This document shows, in pieces, positions 45,692-55,762 of a stretch of DNA of 64,000 nucleotides. The notes beneath the pieces are model-generated. The model saw nothing but the letters and a program-made list of their open reading frames with translations. It ran no database searches and was not told where the DNA came from. The stretch is from the NCBI RefSeq assembly GCF_000813425.1, contig NZ_JWIB01000010.1:62001-126000 (forward strand), read 5' to 3'. This DNA comes from Sporosarcina sp. ZBG7A (GTDB lineage: Bacteria; Bacillota; Bacilli; Bacillales_A; Planococcaceae). The translations under genes were made by a program, and so were the position numbers. Within the stretch, counting starts at the first letter, position 1, and each line of letters opens with the position of its first letter.

Positions 45692-47143
45692 TTAAGCACC
45701 GCCGCCAAATGCATTCATCAAGCTAGCTGATTGACTGTTAGCACGTTGAATGGCTGTCTCCATTGCACTGAATTGTTTCCAGTAACGGCTTTCCACGACT
45801 TTCATCCGCTCTTCAAACCGTTCGATTTGTTTGTTCATACTTTCTAGGGTGCGGCCAAGAGTGAACGCATTATTGTTGTCGCCTAATTTACCTGCACTTT
45901 TTTGAATGGACGATTGTGTAGCGTCTACCGCTGTCCGCAATATACGAGCTATCCCTTGGTTCTCTTTGCTATCATTTACTTCGTTTGAGAATAGTTTTTG
46001 GACATCTGCTGGGTTTTTGGAAATCGCTTCTTTCAGTTTTGTTTCATCGATCACCAGTTTTCCGTTTTCTAGATAGTTTTTGGATGTTGTGATACCTATG
46101 GAACTCAAACTAATTTTTTCTCCGTTCCCCAAATCAACAGAACCAGACAACGCAGTTCTCATTTTTGTTAGAAGATTAGATAACTCAGGGTCATTACGTA
46201 ACGTACCGCTCATTGCTTTTTCTTCCCATTGTTCAATTTCTTTTTCTTTCATATCGGCCTTTTGTTCAGTAGACAGAGGTTGGAAGTCGCGATATTTGGG
46301 TTCACGGATTTTTTTATTCAAGTCTTCAATCAACTTATTATAATCTTCGACAAATTTTTTGACTGTGTCGAACACTTTGTCAGTGTCAGTTGTTGCGCTG
46401 AATGTTATGGGTTTTGTACTAACAGCTTTGAGGCTGATTTCCATACCATCTAATGCAAATGTGTTAGACGAGCGAGTTATGGCCATTCCGTTATATTGAA
46501 ATTCAGCATCTACACCCGCCTTAGCCACGCCTTGCGTCTTACTTGATATACCTAAATAGCCGGCTATGCCTGTCCCTTTGCTACCTTCAGAGATGACGAT
46601 TTCACCCTTACCACTTTGCTTTGCAGTGAAACCAAAATTACCTGTCTTCTCATCATAGAATGCACGAACACTAGATTTTTCATTAATCTTCTTTACAATG
46701 TCGTCCATGCTATCGCCTTTAGCAAATTCTATCTCTACAGGTGCTGTGTCGCCAGGACCTTGAATTTTAATTGACGAATCTCCTTTTAAAGTTTTACCGA
46801 TATTAATCTTATCTCCACCAGTATATGTAGCATTCGTCGCCAGTTGCGTAACATTTATTGTCCCAGAAAAATCCTCAGAATTCCCTTTGGACTTAATCGA
46901 AATTTCATCGGGTGCAGAGACAGTTACATTCTTCGCATTAAAATTCTTCTCTAAAATCACATTATCAAACAACTTGTCACTAAACGATTTCAAATCACGA
47001 TTCGCACTACGATAATCATTCAACTGCCATTCGAAATACTGCTTTTTCTGCGTTATTTTATCTAGCGGGATTCGCTGAGCCTGCATTAATTCTTTAACCA
47101 TCGACTCAGTGTCGATTCCACTGGCTAATCCACTAATTCTCAT
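45692..47143 (-). CDS. fliD: Flagellar filament cap protein FliD
   Basis: Forms the cap under which flagellin subunits are added. 483 residues: N-terminal FliD_N domain (MRISGLASGIDTESMVKELM, residues 1-20, within about 1-100), a variable middle, and a C-terminal FliD_C domain with VEDYNKLIEDLNKKI and the closing helix RYWKQFSAMETAIQRANSQS. Start ATG 47143 follows AAGGAGG. It follows flaG by 13 bp in the sigma-D operon. Confidence 0.95.
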   Translation of the reverse strand: MRISGLASGIDTESMVKELMQAQRIPLDKITQKKQYFEWQLNDYRSANRDLKSFSDKLFDNVILEKNFNAKNVTVSAPDEISIKSKGNSEDFSGTINVTQLATNATYTGGDKINIGKTLKGDSSIKIQGPGDTAPVEIEFAKGDSMDDIVKKINEKSSVRAFYDEKTGNFGFTAKQSGKGEIVISEGSKGTGIAGYLGISSKTQGVAKAGVDAEFQYNGMAITRSSNTFALDGMEISLKAVSTKPITFSATTDTDKVFDTVKKFVEDYNKLIEDLNKKIREPKYRDFQPLSTEQKADMKEKEIEQWEEKAMSGTLRNDPELSNLLTKMRTALSGSVDLGNGEKISLSSIGITTSKNYLENGKLVIDETKLKEAISKNPADVQKLFSNEVNDSKENQGIARILRTAVDATQSSIQKSAGKLGDNNNAFTLGRTLESMNKQIERFEERMKVVESRYWKQFSAMETAIQRANSQSASLMNAFGGGA

Positions 47144-47156
47144 GTGCCATTCCTCC

Positions 47157-47519
47157 TTAAATTTTACGATCGATGAGCAGTCCTAGGAATTTCTTCATTT
47201 CCGCGTGCATGTCCATCAGTTTTTTGGATGGGATTTCCCGGATTACTTCGTCGGTTTTGGAATCTACAATCGTCACATAGTATTCGTGCAATTCGTCGTG
47301 CATCTTAAACCTCAACTGCGTGTCTACGCTTTCTAGGAACTTATTCAATCCCGCCGTTAATTCTTTGGCTTTCTTGATGGGTAAATCCTGTTCTCTAGAC
47401 GCTTGCTGTTGTACTTGGTCGTTAATGGCTTCAACTTTTGTCACAATTCCGGATGACGTTCCATCCGTTGGCCCTGCCGCATGTTGGCGGTCTGGACTTC
47501 CCCCTATTTGACTGACCAT
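47157..47519 (-). CDS. flaG: Flagellar protein FlaG (YvyC-like)
   Basis: A 120-residue protein with the FlaG family C-terminal half (LRFKMHDELHEYYVTIVDSK, then EVIREIPSKKLMD). FlaG limits filament length in some species; the biochemical role is unclear. ATG 47519 (MVSQIGG) is taken because AGGGGG lies 8 bases upstream; the frame opens eight codons earlier. It is the first gene after a perfect sigma-D promoter. Confidence 0.88.
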   Translation of the reverse strand: MVSQIGGSPDRQHAAGPTDGTSSGIVTKVEAINDQVQQQASREQDLPIKKAKELTAGLNKFLESVDTQLRFKMHDELHEYYVTIVDSKTDEVIREIPSKKLMDMHAEMKKFLGLLIDRKI

Positions 47520-47558
47520 TTCTCCGTCCCCCTCAAAAGTCACACTATACTAATTGTT

Positions 47559-47585
47559 ATATCGGCAAAGATCGAGAGAAGTTTA
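47559..47585 (-). promoter_or_regulatory. Sigma-D promoter of flaG-fliD-fliS-fliT
   Basis: On the minus strand TAAA (47585-47582), a 15-bp spacer and GCCGATAT (47566-47559): a perfect match to the Bacillus sigma-D consensus. Confidence 0.9.
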
Positions 47586-47680
47586 CAGGAATTTTGCAAT
47601 GCAGAATGGACTTCTTAATTGGATAAGAAACAATCATCGTCTTTTTTTCGATTATTATTTCAAGATAATTAAATTATCTC

Positions 47681-47707
47681 TAAACTATTAGTTCAATCTA
47701 CCGAAAT
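47681..47707 (+). promoter_or_regulatory. Sigma-D promoter of the first Cache chemoreceptor
   Basis: TAAA (47681-47684), a 15-bp spacer and ACCGAAAT (47700-47707), 38 bp before the start codon. The -10 element matches six of eight consensus bases. Confidence 0.7.
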
Positions 47708-47744
47708 AGCTTTTGTGTACATAATAGAAGAAAGAAGGAAAATC

Positions 47745-49724
47745 ATGACAAAGTCTCTTAAAACCAAAATCATTTCAGTAACACTTGCACTATTTTTAGT
47801 GGGTGTTCTACTGATGGCTTACATGCTGAACGGTATGATCAAAATTCGCTCCGTTGAAAGGGTCATCAGTTCCAGTGAAGGGACTACTGATCAAATGTCC
47901 GATTCTGTAGAAAATTTCTTATCACAATACAGTAAAGGGTTGACTTTCCTTGCAGATTCAAAGGAGATAGCGGACTTCACAACTACTAAAGAAAGTGCAC
48001 CTGCTGAAACTCTGCTGCAGGAACAACTAGAAATTTTTCTTAATGCTTACGATGATGCCGTTGCAGTCTACTTTTCGGCTCCATCAAAACATACTGTACA
48101 ATTTCCAAAAGGGGATACTGCTTCTTTCGATCCGACAGAACGTCCTTGGTATCAGTTAGCCGCTGCATCCCCTGGTAAAATCCAATGGACTCCTCCTTAT
48201 GCAGATGAAGCAACCGGCAATCTGATGACGACCGCTTCACTCGCAGTTGAAACGAACGGAACGCTAGCAGGAGTCACGGCAGTCGATCTTGAACTCACTG
48301 CAATTTCTCAGATGCTGAATGAAACAGACATTCCTTATGACGGACAACCGATTCTCTTTGATAAAGAAGGGACTGCCCTTTCTCATCATAAGAAAATCGG
48401 TGAGAACCTTATGGATCTGTCCTATGTGAAAGATATGTATGATTATGAACAAGGCGATCTTGCTTATAAGGAAAACGGGAAAGAAATGGTTAGTATTTTC
48501 AACACACTTCCCGAATTTGGTTGGAAAGTCGGGACAGTGTATGAAAAAGACAACTTGATGGGGATGGCGAAACAACTTAGAACCTCCATTCTAATCATCT
48601 CAGCAATCGTTTTAATATTCGTAGCTGTCGTGTTGTATTTCCTAATTGGGAGAATGCTAAAACCAATCGCCCGTCTTCGAGCATTCATGGATGAAGTAGC
48701 GGAGGGTGATCTCACCGTTCAATCTGACATTCAGACAAAAGACGAAATTGGCCAGCTAAGCACGAACTTCAATCAGATGATCACTAATATGCATGGCATC
48801 ATTTCCGTTGTGAACCAATCTGCGGAACATGTACGGTCTAACTCTGAGAGCTTGAGCGCAGTCGCTGAAGAAACGAATGCATCCAGCTCGGAAGTTGCGC
48901 ACGCTGTGAACGAAATTGCACTAGGTGCGTCAAAATCTGCAGAAGATGCTGAAACGGTGACAGAACGTTCAGACGAACTAGGCCGTCAAATTAACGGCAT
49001 TACAGAACGTGCCGAATCTATGACAGAAATCGCTGAACGCACAGGAACTATGAACACAAATGGACAAACTCAGATGGCTCAATTGCAAGAGACATTCCAG
49101 ACATCAGGTATGAATTTGAAATCGATGAATGAAGCGATTTTCACACTTAGTGAGAAAGTAAAGGAAATTGGCGGCGTAATGGATACAATTACAGATATTT
49201 CATCACAAACGAATTTGTTGGCACTGAACGCAAGCATTGAAGCAGCACGTGCAGGCGAGCATGGTAAAGGATTCGCAGTGGTTGCAGAAGAAGTACGCAA
49301 ACTTGCAGAGCAGTCTGCACAAGCGACCAAAGATGTTCAAACGACTGTTCAGCAATTGCAGAATGAGTCGCGCCTCGTTACAGAACAAATGGAAGAGACA
49401 ATTACAACGTTTTATAACCAAGGGATGGTTGTCAAAGATACCGAAACGACATTTGGTCAATTATCTACTCTGATGGAGGATATGCAAGCATCCATCAATT
49501 CGATTTCATCTGAAATTCAGACGGTTTCTGAGCACAAAGACGATGTGGCTTCAACAATCCAAACTATGGCGGCGACGTCACAAGAAACCGCTGCAGCATG
49601 TGAAGAAGTGAGTGCATCGACGGAAGAACAGCTACGCGCCATTCAATCGGTGACGGATGCAGCAGAGACATTGACGAATTTAAGTGAAGAATTGAGTCAA
49701 GCCATTGCTCGGTTTAACGTGTAA
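47745..49724 (+). CDS. Methyl-accepting chemotaxis protein, dCache type, copy 1
   Basis: A 659-residue transmembrane chemoreceptor. First membrane helix at about residues 7-28, extracellular double Cache domain (about 35-280, with FDPTERPWY and [11 protein letters not shown] motifs that usually bind small ligands), second helix at about 284-305, HAMP domain (about 306-360) and cytoplasmic signalling domain with the tip [20 protein letters not shown] near residue 495. ATG 47745 has GAAGG upstream; the frame opens ten codons earlier. It is a close tandem paralogue of the next receptor. Confidence 0.93.
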   Translation: MTKSLKTKIISVTLALFLVGVLLMAYMLNGMIKIRSVERVISSSEGTTDQMSDSVENFLSQYSKGLTFLADSKEIADFTTTKESAPAETLLQEQLEIFLNAYDDAVAVYFSAPSKHTVQFPKGDTASFDPTERPWYQLAAASPGKIQWTPPYADEATGNLMTTASLAVETNGTLAGVTAVDLELTAISQMLNETDIPYDGQPILFDKEGTALSHHKKIGENLMDLSYVKDMYDYEQGDLAYKENGKEMVSIFNTLPEFGWKVGTVYEKDNLMGMAKQLRTSILIISAIVLIFVAVVLYFLIGRMLKPIARLRAFMDEVAEGDLTVQSDIQTKDEIGQLSTNFNQMITNMHGIISVVNQSAEHVRSNSESLSAVAEETNASSSEVAHAVNEIALGASKSAEDAETVTERSDELGRQINGITERAESMTEIAERTGTMNTNGQTQMAQLQETFQTSGMNLKSMNEAIFTLSEKVKEIGGVMDTITDISSQTNLLALNASIEAARAGEHGKGFAVVAEEVRKLAEQSAQATKDVQTTVQQLQNESRLVTEQMEETITTFYNQGMVVKDTETTFGQLSTLMEDMQASINSISSEIQTVSEHKDDVASTIQTMAATSQETAAACEEVSASTEEQLRAIQSVTDAAETLTNLSEELSQAIARFNV

Positions 49725-49738
49725 TAGATGTATGACAA

Positions 49739-49772
49739 GGGGCTGCCATAACATTAGGCAGTCTCTTTTTTC
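49739..49772 (+). terminator. Terminator of chemoreceptor copy 1
   Basis: Stem G(G/A)CTGCC / GGCAGTC followed by TTTTTTC; a very similar hairpin follows copy 2. Confidence 0.75.
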
Positions 49773-49878
49773 TTGATAATGAGGGATTTTTCTCTTTTAA
49801 ACCATTTAGCAATCATCATCGTTTCATTGATTTAATCCTCCCCCCCTAGAGCCGAAGAAATATTTAAAAAATTCCCAC

Positions 49879-49905
49879 TCAACTTCCCGCGAAAAATGTC
49901 GAAGT
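49879..49905 (+). promoter_or_regulatory. Weak sigma-D-like promoter of chemoreceptor copy 2
   Basis: TCAA (49879-49882), a 15-bp spacer and GTCGAAGT (49898-49905), with five of eight -10 bases matching. A TATAAT at about 49922-49927 could be a sigma-A alternative. Confidence 0.4.
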
Positions 49906-49949
49906 AACTAGTATATATACATATAATACAATGGGAGAGGGTAATGAGT

Positions 49950-51932
49950 ATGACAAAGTCACTGAAAGCCAAAATTATTCTGGCAACAATCGTACTCTTT
50001 TTAGCAGGCACGGCCCTAATGGCATACATGCTGAATGATCAAGTAAAAAAACGTTCTTTAGAGCGAGTAATTGATTCGAGCGAAGGTTTGGCTGATCAGA
50101 TGGGATATTCTGTAGAGACGTTTCTCGACCAGTACGGGAAAGGGATTAACCTCGTCACGATTTCAGATAAACTCGTGAACTTTACCGGTCCTGAAAGTGG
50201 AGAAGTCACTGAAAAAGAACTTTTAAAAGAGTTGGAGGAATTTCTTGAGATTTATCCGGATGCTTCTTCTTCTTATTATGCCCTCCCCTCGAAATATACA
50301 GGAATCTTTCCGGTGGTGGACTTAACAGGTTTCGATCCGACAGAGCGAGAATGGTACCAAAAGGCAGCATCGAATCCAGATGAAGTCCAATGGTCCAAAC
50401 CATATGTGGATGAAGCGACAGGAAAATTCGTTATTACGGCTTCAAAAGCCATTGAGAAAAATGGAGCACTTGCTGGTGTGGCAGGCGTAGACATCCAACT
50501 TTCTTCGATGACGGCGGCATTGAATGCCACTAAAATCGCTTATGATGGATTTCCAGTATTGTATGATAGCGAAGGAACTGCCATCTCCCATCCTGAAAAG
50601 AGTGGGAAGAACTTGATGGACGTACATTATGTGAAAGATTTGTTTGCAAAAGAACAAGGAAGCTTGCATTATAAAGACGAAAAAGGGATTGAACGTGTAA
50701 ACATCTTTAAGACGCTTCCCGATTATGGATGGAAGATTGGAACAGTTTATGAAGAAAAGAACTTAATGGGCATGGCTAAACAACTGCGAGAATCCATTCT
50801 CATCATTTCACTCATCACTCTAGCCATTGTAGGTACTGGCTTGTACTTCATCATAGGAAAATTGTTGAAACCTATTGGGCGACTACGCAATTCGATGGAT
50901 GCAGTAGCTGAAGGTGATTTGACTGCCCAGTCTGACATTCAATCATCAGACGAAATCGGACAGCTGAGCGATAACTTCAACCAGATGCTTACAAACATGC
51001 ACAGCATCATTTCAGTCGTCAATCAATCTGCTGAAAACGTTCGGACAAACTCTGAAAGTTTAAGTGCAGTCGCAGAAGAAACGAGTGCGTCAAGTGCAGA
51101 AGTCGCGCATGCGGTGAATGAAATTGCGGAAGGCGCATCTAAATCGGCACAAGACGCTGAAACGGTCACAGAACGGTCAGAAGAACTCGGTCGCCAGATA
51201 AACGATATTTCAGAACGTGCTATGTCTATGACTGAGATTGCGGAGCGAACTGGCAACATGAATGCCAACGGACAAGTACAAATGGCACAGTTGCAAGACA
51301 CATTTAAAACGTCCGGTACGAACCTGCAATCGATGAATACAGCAATTGCGACACTTGGTGAGAAAGTAAAAGCGATTGGCGGCGTTATGGATACAATTAC
51401 GGATATTTCATCCCAAACGAATTTACTCGCATTGAACGCTAGCATTGAAGCCGCACGTGCAGGTGAACACGGTAAAGGATTTGCAGTGGTAGCGGAGGAA
51501 GTACGGAAACTCGCAGAACAATCCGCGCGTGCCACTGAAGAAGTTCAAACGACTGTCCAACAGCTACAACAAGAATCACACCTAGTGACTGAACAAATGG
51601 AAGAAACGATCACAACGTTCCGTGACCAAGGGGTCGTCGTCCAAGAAACCGAATCGACGTTTGGTCAACTGTCTTCGTTGATGGCAGACATGCAAGCTTC
51701 CATCGATGCGATTTCGATCGAGATCCAAACCGTTTCACAGCATAAAGATAATGTAGCGATGACGATTCAAACGATGGCAGCAACTTCGCAAGAGACGGCA
51801 GCTGCTTGTGAAGAAGTGAGTGCTTCAACGGAAGAACAACTTCGCGCCATTCAGTCGGTGACGGATGCAGCGGAGACATTGACAAACTTGAGTGAAGAGT
51901 TGAGTCAAGCGATTGATCGGTTTAAAGTGTAA
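49950..51932 (+). CDS. Methyl-accepting chemotaxis protein, dCache type, copy 2
   Basis: A 660-residue receptor with the same layout as copy 1: membrane helix (about 7-28), double Cache domain (about 35-280, FDPTEREWY and [11 protein letters not shown]), second helix, HAMP and signalling domain. The C-terminal half is almost the same as copy 1 (both end [14 protein letters not shown] plus six residues), while the Cache domain differs more, suggesting a different ligand. Start chosen at ATG 49950 (MTKSLKAK) by analogy with copy 1, with GAGAGGG 8 bases upstream; ATG 49944 is also possible. Confidence 0.93.
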   Translation: MTKSLKAKIILATIVLFLAGTALMAYMLNDQVKKRSLERVIDSSEGLADQMGYSVETFLDQYGKGINLVTISDKLVNFTGPESGEVTEKELLKELEEFLEIYPDASSSYYALPSKYTGIFPVVDLTGFDPTEREWYQKAASNPDEVQWSKPYVDEATGKFVITASKAIEKNGALAGVAGVDIQLSSMTAALNATKIAYDGFPVLYDSEGTAISHPEKSGKNLMDVHYVKDLFAKEQGSLHYKDEKGIERVNIFKTLPDYGWKIGTVYEEKNLMGMAKQLRESILIISLITLAIVGTGLYFIIGKLLKPIGRLRNSMDAVAEGDLTAQSDIQSSDEIGQLSDNFNQMLTNMHSIISVVNQSAENVRTNSESLSAVAEETSASSAEVAHAVNEIAEGASKSAQDAETVTERSEELGRQINDISERAMSMTEIAERTGNMNANGQVQMAQLQDTFKTSGTNLQSMNTAIATLGEKVKAIGGVMDTITDISSQTNLLALNASIEAARAGEHGKGFAVVAEEVRKLAEQSARATEEVQTTVQQLQQESHLVTEQMEETITTFRDQGVVVQETESTFGQLSSLMADMQASIDAISIEIQTVSQHKDNVAMTIQTMAATSQETAAACEEVSASTEEQLRAIQSVTDAAETLTNLSEELSQAIDRFKV

Positions 51933-51947
51933 TAGATAAGACTCTCG

Positions 51948-51977
51948 GGACTGCCAGTGAATTGGCAGTCCTTTTTT
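51948..51977 (+). terminator. Terminator of chemoreceptor copy 2
   Basis: Perfect stem GGACTGCC / GGCAGTCC followed by TTTTTT. Confidence 0.88.
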
Positions 51978-52194
51978 CATTGCAGAATCTTCCTCATCCC
52001 TTTTGGTTACCTATATCATGAATCCTCACCACGTTATATACATTCAGATCGAAATTAGATATATATCCCTAGAATTCGTTCTATTTTCAGCAGCAACTCA
52101 ATAACTTATAGATAGATTAAATCTAACCATAAAGGACTTCGGAAAAAGTTAGGAAAAAGGGTATAGGTGGAAATTGAGAGGTGGAGTTTTCGCT

Positions 52195-52246
52195 ATGGAA
52201 GAACTGTTAATGAACAGTCAAGAAATTTTTTTCTTCATTAGCAAGA
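52195..52246 (+). other. Out-of-frame leader with T7 tract before the glycosyltransferase
   Basis: ATG 52195 has the only strong ribosome binding site in this gap (GGTGGAG, 8 bases upstream), but its frame (MEELLMNSQEIFFF...) is not that of the glycosyltransferase and stops within it. A T7 run at 52226-52232 lies between. Loss of one T would fuse this start in frame to the glycosyltransferase. The rest of the gap from 51978 shows no other gene. Confidence 0.55.
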
Positions 52247-53725
52247 ATGCCGAAAGTCAGAAATACCTACATGAAACCTCGTATTGCTGTATTCATCCCT
52301 GCGCATAATGAAGAAGGTTCGATACGGGATTGTCTGGCAGGGCTCGGTGATCAGTCTTTACCAAAAAGCGTGGAGATGGATGTATTTGTTGTCGCTGACA
52401 ATTGTTCGGATCGAACAGAGGAAGTCGCTTTAGATGCAGGTGTTGAATTCAAGTTAAGATTAACCGTACTTACCACTAAAAATAATAAGCAGCGTAAAGT
52501 TGGAGCACTAAATACTGCGTGGAAAAGTATTTATGGGGATCCATTGGATTTGTATAATAAAAAGCAAACAATCTATGAAACATATTATAAAGATTCAATC
52601 AAAGCGATCCTCGTAATGGATGCAGACAGTCGGCTTGCTCCTGGTGCGTTATCACATCTGTGGGATGGGTTAATGAGCTCGAGAAATATTGGTGGCGTCA
52701 TGGCAAAATATACGATGCGGATGCCTAAAAAGAAGAGCTCGATTTCAAAATCGGATCCGCATTACGAAGAAAGAATTGCAACTGGTGAATATGGAGGCTT
52801 TCTATCCCGTTGGTGGACACATCAGCAAAAACAAGATATGGCGAGCTGGCTGCTGGATTTGCAATATAGTGGTGGCAGTACATACGTCCTTGGCGGGCAA
52901 GCAACACTTTTTCGTCCCGAAGCGCTTCAAGACGTCATCGATGAAAATAAATTAGACGGACCGTGGCAAGATGAAAGTGATGTAGAAGACATGCTACTGA
53001 CGTGGCAAATCCAGAAAAAATGGAAAACACTCATCAGCCCTAAAGCCCGCTGTTACGTAGATGCGATGAAATCCTATCATACATTCCGGCAGCAACGGAA
53101 CAAGTGGCAATCTGGGACGGTCGAGTTACTGACAAACAGCAATATCGGTGTGCGCTCCAAGCACCGAGGTAAGATTTGGCTAGCTCAAGCAAAAACACTA
53201 ATGAACCTGGTCATCCGGGTCCTATTAGTCGTATTGCTCGTTCTTAGCATCGCCACCGATCAGTTCAACTGGTCCTGGATTTGGCTCACTCCTGTCGTTC
53301 TTGCCTCCATCTTAAATACAATTCTCGCCTTGAAGACGCCCATGCATCGACCTATCGACGTCATCTTGGCCGCCTTACTCATCAGTCCTGAACTCTATTT
53401 ATGGGTGAACCTCATCACATTCACAAACGTATGGCCAGGTAAACTATCCGCGAACAAAAAAGACGGCTGGGCCGTCCAATACAGCGCCGAGCGGGGGCAA
53501 ACAAAGAGTAAGCTCGTAGAAGGAATGGTTGCAGTCATCTTGCTCGCAGCAGTGGTCATCTATCTATGTATCGATCAAAGGGAATTTCTAACTAGCGAGA
53601 CCGTTCGAATTGCTCTAAGTCCTTACTTACAATCTGGATGGATAGTGCTTACCTATCTTACAATTATTTCAACTTTCGCAATGGTGCATCAGATTTGGAA
53701 GTTGAGGGGACGTTATCATGCTTAG
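52247..53725 (+). CDS. Membrane-bound family 2 glycosyltransferase
   Basis: A processive-type GT2 enzyme of up to 492 residues. The nucleotide-sugar domain starts IAVFIPAHNEEGSIRDCL and holds VVADNCSD, the metal site MDADS (about residue 124), the acceptor EDMLLTW region (about 247) and the QRNKW motif (about 286) of the QxxRW type. At least four membrane helices follow (about 325-490). This resembles enzymes making extracellular polysaccharide. Neither ATG 52247 nor ATG 52271 has a ribosome binding site, so the start is unclear; see the T7 leader. Its place among flagellar genes raises flagellin modification as a possibility, but the membrane architecture argues for a polymer. Confidence 0.82.
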   Translation: MPKVRNTYMKPRIAVFIPAHNEEGSIRDCLAGLGDQSLPKSVEMDVFVVADNCSDRTEEVALDAGVEFKLRLTVLTTKNNKQRKVGALNTAWKSIYGDPLDLYNKKQTIYETYYKDSIKAILVMDADSRLAPGALSHLWDGLMSSRNIGGVMAKYTMRMPKKKSSISKSDPHYEERIATGEYGGFLSRWWTHQQKQDMASWLLDLQYSGGSTYVLGGQATLFRPEALQDVIDENKLDGPWQDESDVEDMLLTWQIQKKWKTLISPKARCYVDAMKSYHTFRQQRNKWQSGTVELLTNSNIGVRSKHRGKIWLAQAKTLMNLVIRVLLVVLLVLSIATDQFNWSWIWLTPVVLASILNTILALKTPMHRPIDVILAALLISPELYLWVNLITFTNVWPGKLSANKKDGWAVQYSAERGQTKSKLVEGMVAVILLAAVVIYLCIDQREFLTSETVRIALSPYLQSGWIVLTYLTIISTFAMVHQIWKLRGRYHA

Positions 53726-53760
53726 GTGGATAGTTTGAAGGCATTGGTTCCAGTGAATCC

Positions 53761-53797
53761 AAAAAGACGCGATCCGGAAATCCGGATCGCGTCTTTT
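53761..53797. terminator. Bidirectional terminator
   Basis: Perfect 17-bp stem AAAAGACGCGATCCGGA / TCCGGATCGCGTCTTTT with a two-base centre, between convergent genes. Confidence 0.92.
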
Positions 53798-53896
53798 GAC
53801 GGGAATCACCGTAATATATTTAACCTCTCTTGCGTGTGAAATTGGTGGATTAAGGATTATCCCCAACATGATGACTAGAATATTCCTCTTAAAAAT

Positions 53897-54604
53897 TTAT
53901 AATTGTTGGTTACTAGCTTCCACGAAACCTTCAAATATTCGTAATGAAGTTTTGTCTCCACGATTCGAAAGCGCTTCAGGATGCCATTGCACACTCATCA
54001 CAAATTTGTGTTCAGTGCTTTCAAGGGCTTCGATGATTCCATCTTTTGCTATTCCAGTCACAACTAATGGTTTTGGTATAGCGTTAACAGCTTGGTGATG
54101 TAGCGAGTTCACTAGGATTTCTTTGCCACCCGCATAAGTCGATAGTCGACTGCCTTCATCCACGACTACAGTATGTGTCGGATAGTTACGATCCGCCTGT
54201 TGCTTATGTTGGTTTAGCGGACCTTCCAAGTCTGAATAGATGTGCTGATAGATTGTACCACCGAGCGCAACGTTCAGTACTTGATGTCCACGGCATATAC
54301 CAAGTACAGGAATATTCTTTCCAATCGCACACTTTGCAATTGCAATTTCCATAGTATCCCGTTCAGGTGCTATTTTCCCTAGCTCACGTTTCGGTTCTTC
54401 ACCAAACACTATAGGATTCACATCTTCCCCACCTGTTAAAAGTAATCCATCGATCCTGTTACAGATTTCTTCTATGTCTTCTAATCCTGCTGGTAATACA
54501 ACTGGTAACCCTCCAGCCCGCAAAATCGCCCGACTGTAGTCCGCTTTTAAGAAAGTTTCTCCTTTTTCGTCTATGTCTGAAGTAATTCCTATGATTGGTT
54601 TCAT
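53897..54604 (-). CDS. Class I glutamine amidotransferase-like hydrolase (PuuD/gamma-glutamyl-GABA hydrolase family)
   Basis: A 235-residue enzyme of the peptidase C26 group. The nucleophile Cys is in LGICRGHQVLN (about residue 101) and the His-Glu pair is in QWHPEA (about 207); LLTGGEDVNP near 55 is the oxyanion region. Members split gamma-glutamyl bonds in polyamine or other catabolism. ATG 54604 has AAGGAG 11 bases upstream. No polyamine genes adjoin it, so the substrate is open. Confidence 0.88.
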   Translation of the reverse strand: MKPIIGITSDIDEKGETFLKADYSRAILRAGGLPVVLPAGLEDIEEICNRIDGLLLTGGEDVNPIVFGEEPKRELGKIAPERDTMEIAIAKCAIGKNIPVLGICRGHQVLNVALGGTIYQHIYSDLEGPLNQHKQQADRNYPTHTVVVDEGSRLSTYAGGKEILVNSLHHQAVNAIPKPLVVTGIAKDGIIEALESTEHKFVMSVQWHPEALSNRGDKTSLRIFEGFVEASNQQL

Positions 54605-54972
54605 GGTAAAATCGTCTCCTTCGGAATGTGAATAGCCACCGTAATCTACATTGGCTGATTTCTATCGCATACTACTATTCCCGGTGAAGTGATTTTTAAC
54701 CTTGTTGGTAATTTCAGAGCTTTAAAATACACACCGTTATTTAAAATAATTTATTAAAGGCACTAGAGATTAATCATTTCAATATCCACAACGACATCAA
54801 GAAGCAAATTAGCGCATACAAAAATAATCTTACAAAAGCAAAAAATCTCTGGGTTAGCGAGAATCCCAGAGTCAAATGCATTCTTCATATTCATGCAACG
54901 TTTAAAATCAATTTTTTCTTCTGTGATCAAACTCCACATCGAAATGTTAAAGCTCGGAATCAGTAGCACTCA
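54605..54972. other. Intergenic region upstream of the amidotransferase-like gene
   Basis: About 370 AT-rich bases. It holds the terminator of the coiled-coil gene and presumably the promoter of the amidotransferase-like gene. A 68-codon minus-strand frame (54763-54969) runs through the terminator hairpin and has no ribosome binding site. Confidence 0.5.
54838..54871 (-). terminator. Terminator of the coiled-coil gene
   Basis: Stem CTCTGGG / CCCAGAG (54847-54871), followed by ATTTTTTG on the minus strand. Confidence 0.75.
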
Positions 54973-55239
54973 TTACCGAAGTGGAAGATCATTCCTAAAT
55001 TGTCCCGATAGTTGAACGACCTTTACTTCCAATATATTTATGGCATCTTGAAGCTCCTCAATTTGCCGATTAAAATCAGTGATCTCCTTCTGAGTCAACT
55101 GGTGCTCAGCAGCATACTCAGCTATCCTCTTCATCTTGCGTAATCTTATTTCAATTTCCTCCAATAACTTATCTTGTTGCTTACTCAACTCTAACTGTTG
55201 CTTAGCATTTTCTAATTCAGTCTGCTCGTTATTATGCAT
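54973..55239 (-). CDS. Small coiled-coil protein, unknown function
   Basis: An 88-residue, very polar protein predicted to be almost all helical: two heptad-rich helices (about residues 5-38 and 46-78) separated by EHQLTQ, with no membrane segment. No family recognised. The start ATG 55239 has AAGGAG 6 bases upstream and a terminator follows, so expression is likely. It is the first gene of the accessory patch between the amidotransferase-like gene and hag. Confidence 0.65.
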   Translation of the reverse strand: MHNNEQTELENAKQQLELSKQQDKLLEEIEIRLRKMKRIAEYAAEHQLTQKEITDFNRQIEELQDAINILEVKVVQLSGQFRNDLPLR

Positions 55240-55374
55240 AGGTTTCTCCTTAGGTAAACACTCTTTATTTTTATTAAAGCATAAAGTATTTTACTCTTTT
55301 TAGCTTTATTTTCAAATTGAATTATGTATTAGAAATTGAATATCATTATAGCAACGCCACCTTAGAGAGGTAGC

Positions 55375-55509
55375 ATGCACATTCAAATATATAATGATAA
55401 AGAAGTAGGTGGAACGTGGCAAGGGAAAATTGTTAATCATTCGATAAGTACATCATTTGACGGAATAGTGTCTGAATTGCACCGTGCACAGGCAGTCAAA
55501 CTTAGTTGA
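55375..55509 (+). CDS. 44-residue hypothetical protein
   Basis: A short plus-strand frame: ATG 55375 with GAGAGG four bases upstream, starting MHIQIYNDKEVGGTWQGK and ending HRAQAVKLS. Polar, no membrane helix. Its stop overlaps the end of the integrase fragment by 8 bp on the other strand. No family recognised. It could be real or a fragment at a recombination border. Confidence 0.4.
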   Translation: MHIQIYNDKEVGGTWQGKIVNHSISTSFDGIVSELHRAQAVKLS

Positions 55510-55741
55510 AGACCTTCAGGCTGTTTATTTTCTTATTAATGGTTGAGACGGCAAACTGTTTGTCCAGCAGATGTTGCTTGTATCGAACGAAAGAGAAGCG
55601 AGAAAGCGGTTGTGTTTCATTTGCCGCCTTCTCGTTCAGGAACTTCTGGAACCCTTTCACATCACTTCCGTATGATTCAATCGTTTTTGGTGCTCGCCTT
55701 TCTTCCAAGAGCCATTGTTCAAAGTTTGTTAACAGATTCAT
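55502..55741 (-). pseudogene. Truncated tyrosine recombinase (N-terminal core-binding domain only)
   Basis: 79 residues that match the N-terminal SAM-like core-binding domain of phage/XerD-type integrases: FEQWLLEERRAPKTIESYGSD, FLNEKAA, then QHLLDKQFAVSTINKKINSL. The frame stops just at the end of that helix bundle, so the catalytic domain with its Arg-His-Arg-Tyr residues is missing. ATG 55741 still has an AGGGGG ribosome binding site. A relic of a mobile element that once integrated or recombined here. Confidence 0.78.
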
Positions 55742-55762
55742 TCTGTATTCCCCCTAAACACA

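Noticed and set aside
54763..54969. Minus-strand 68-codon frame with a hydrophobic stretch
   Set aside because: It contains the terminator hairpin of the upstream gene and has no ribosome binding site.
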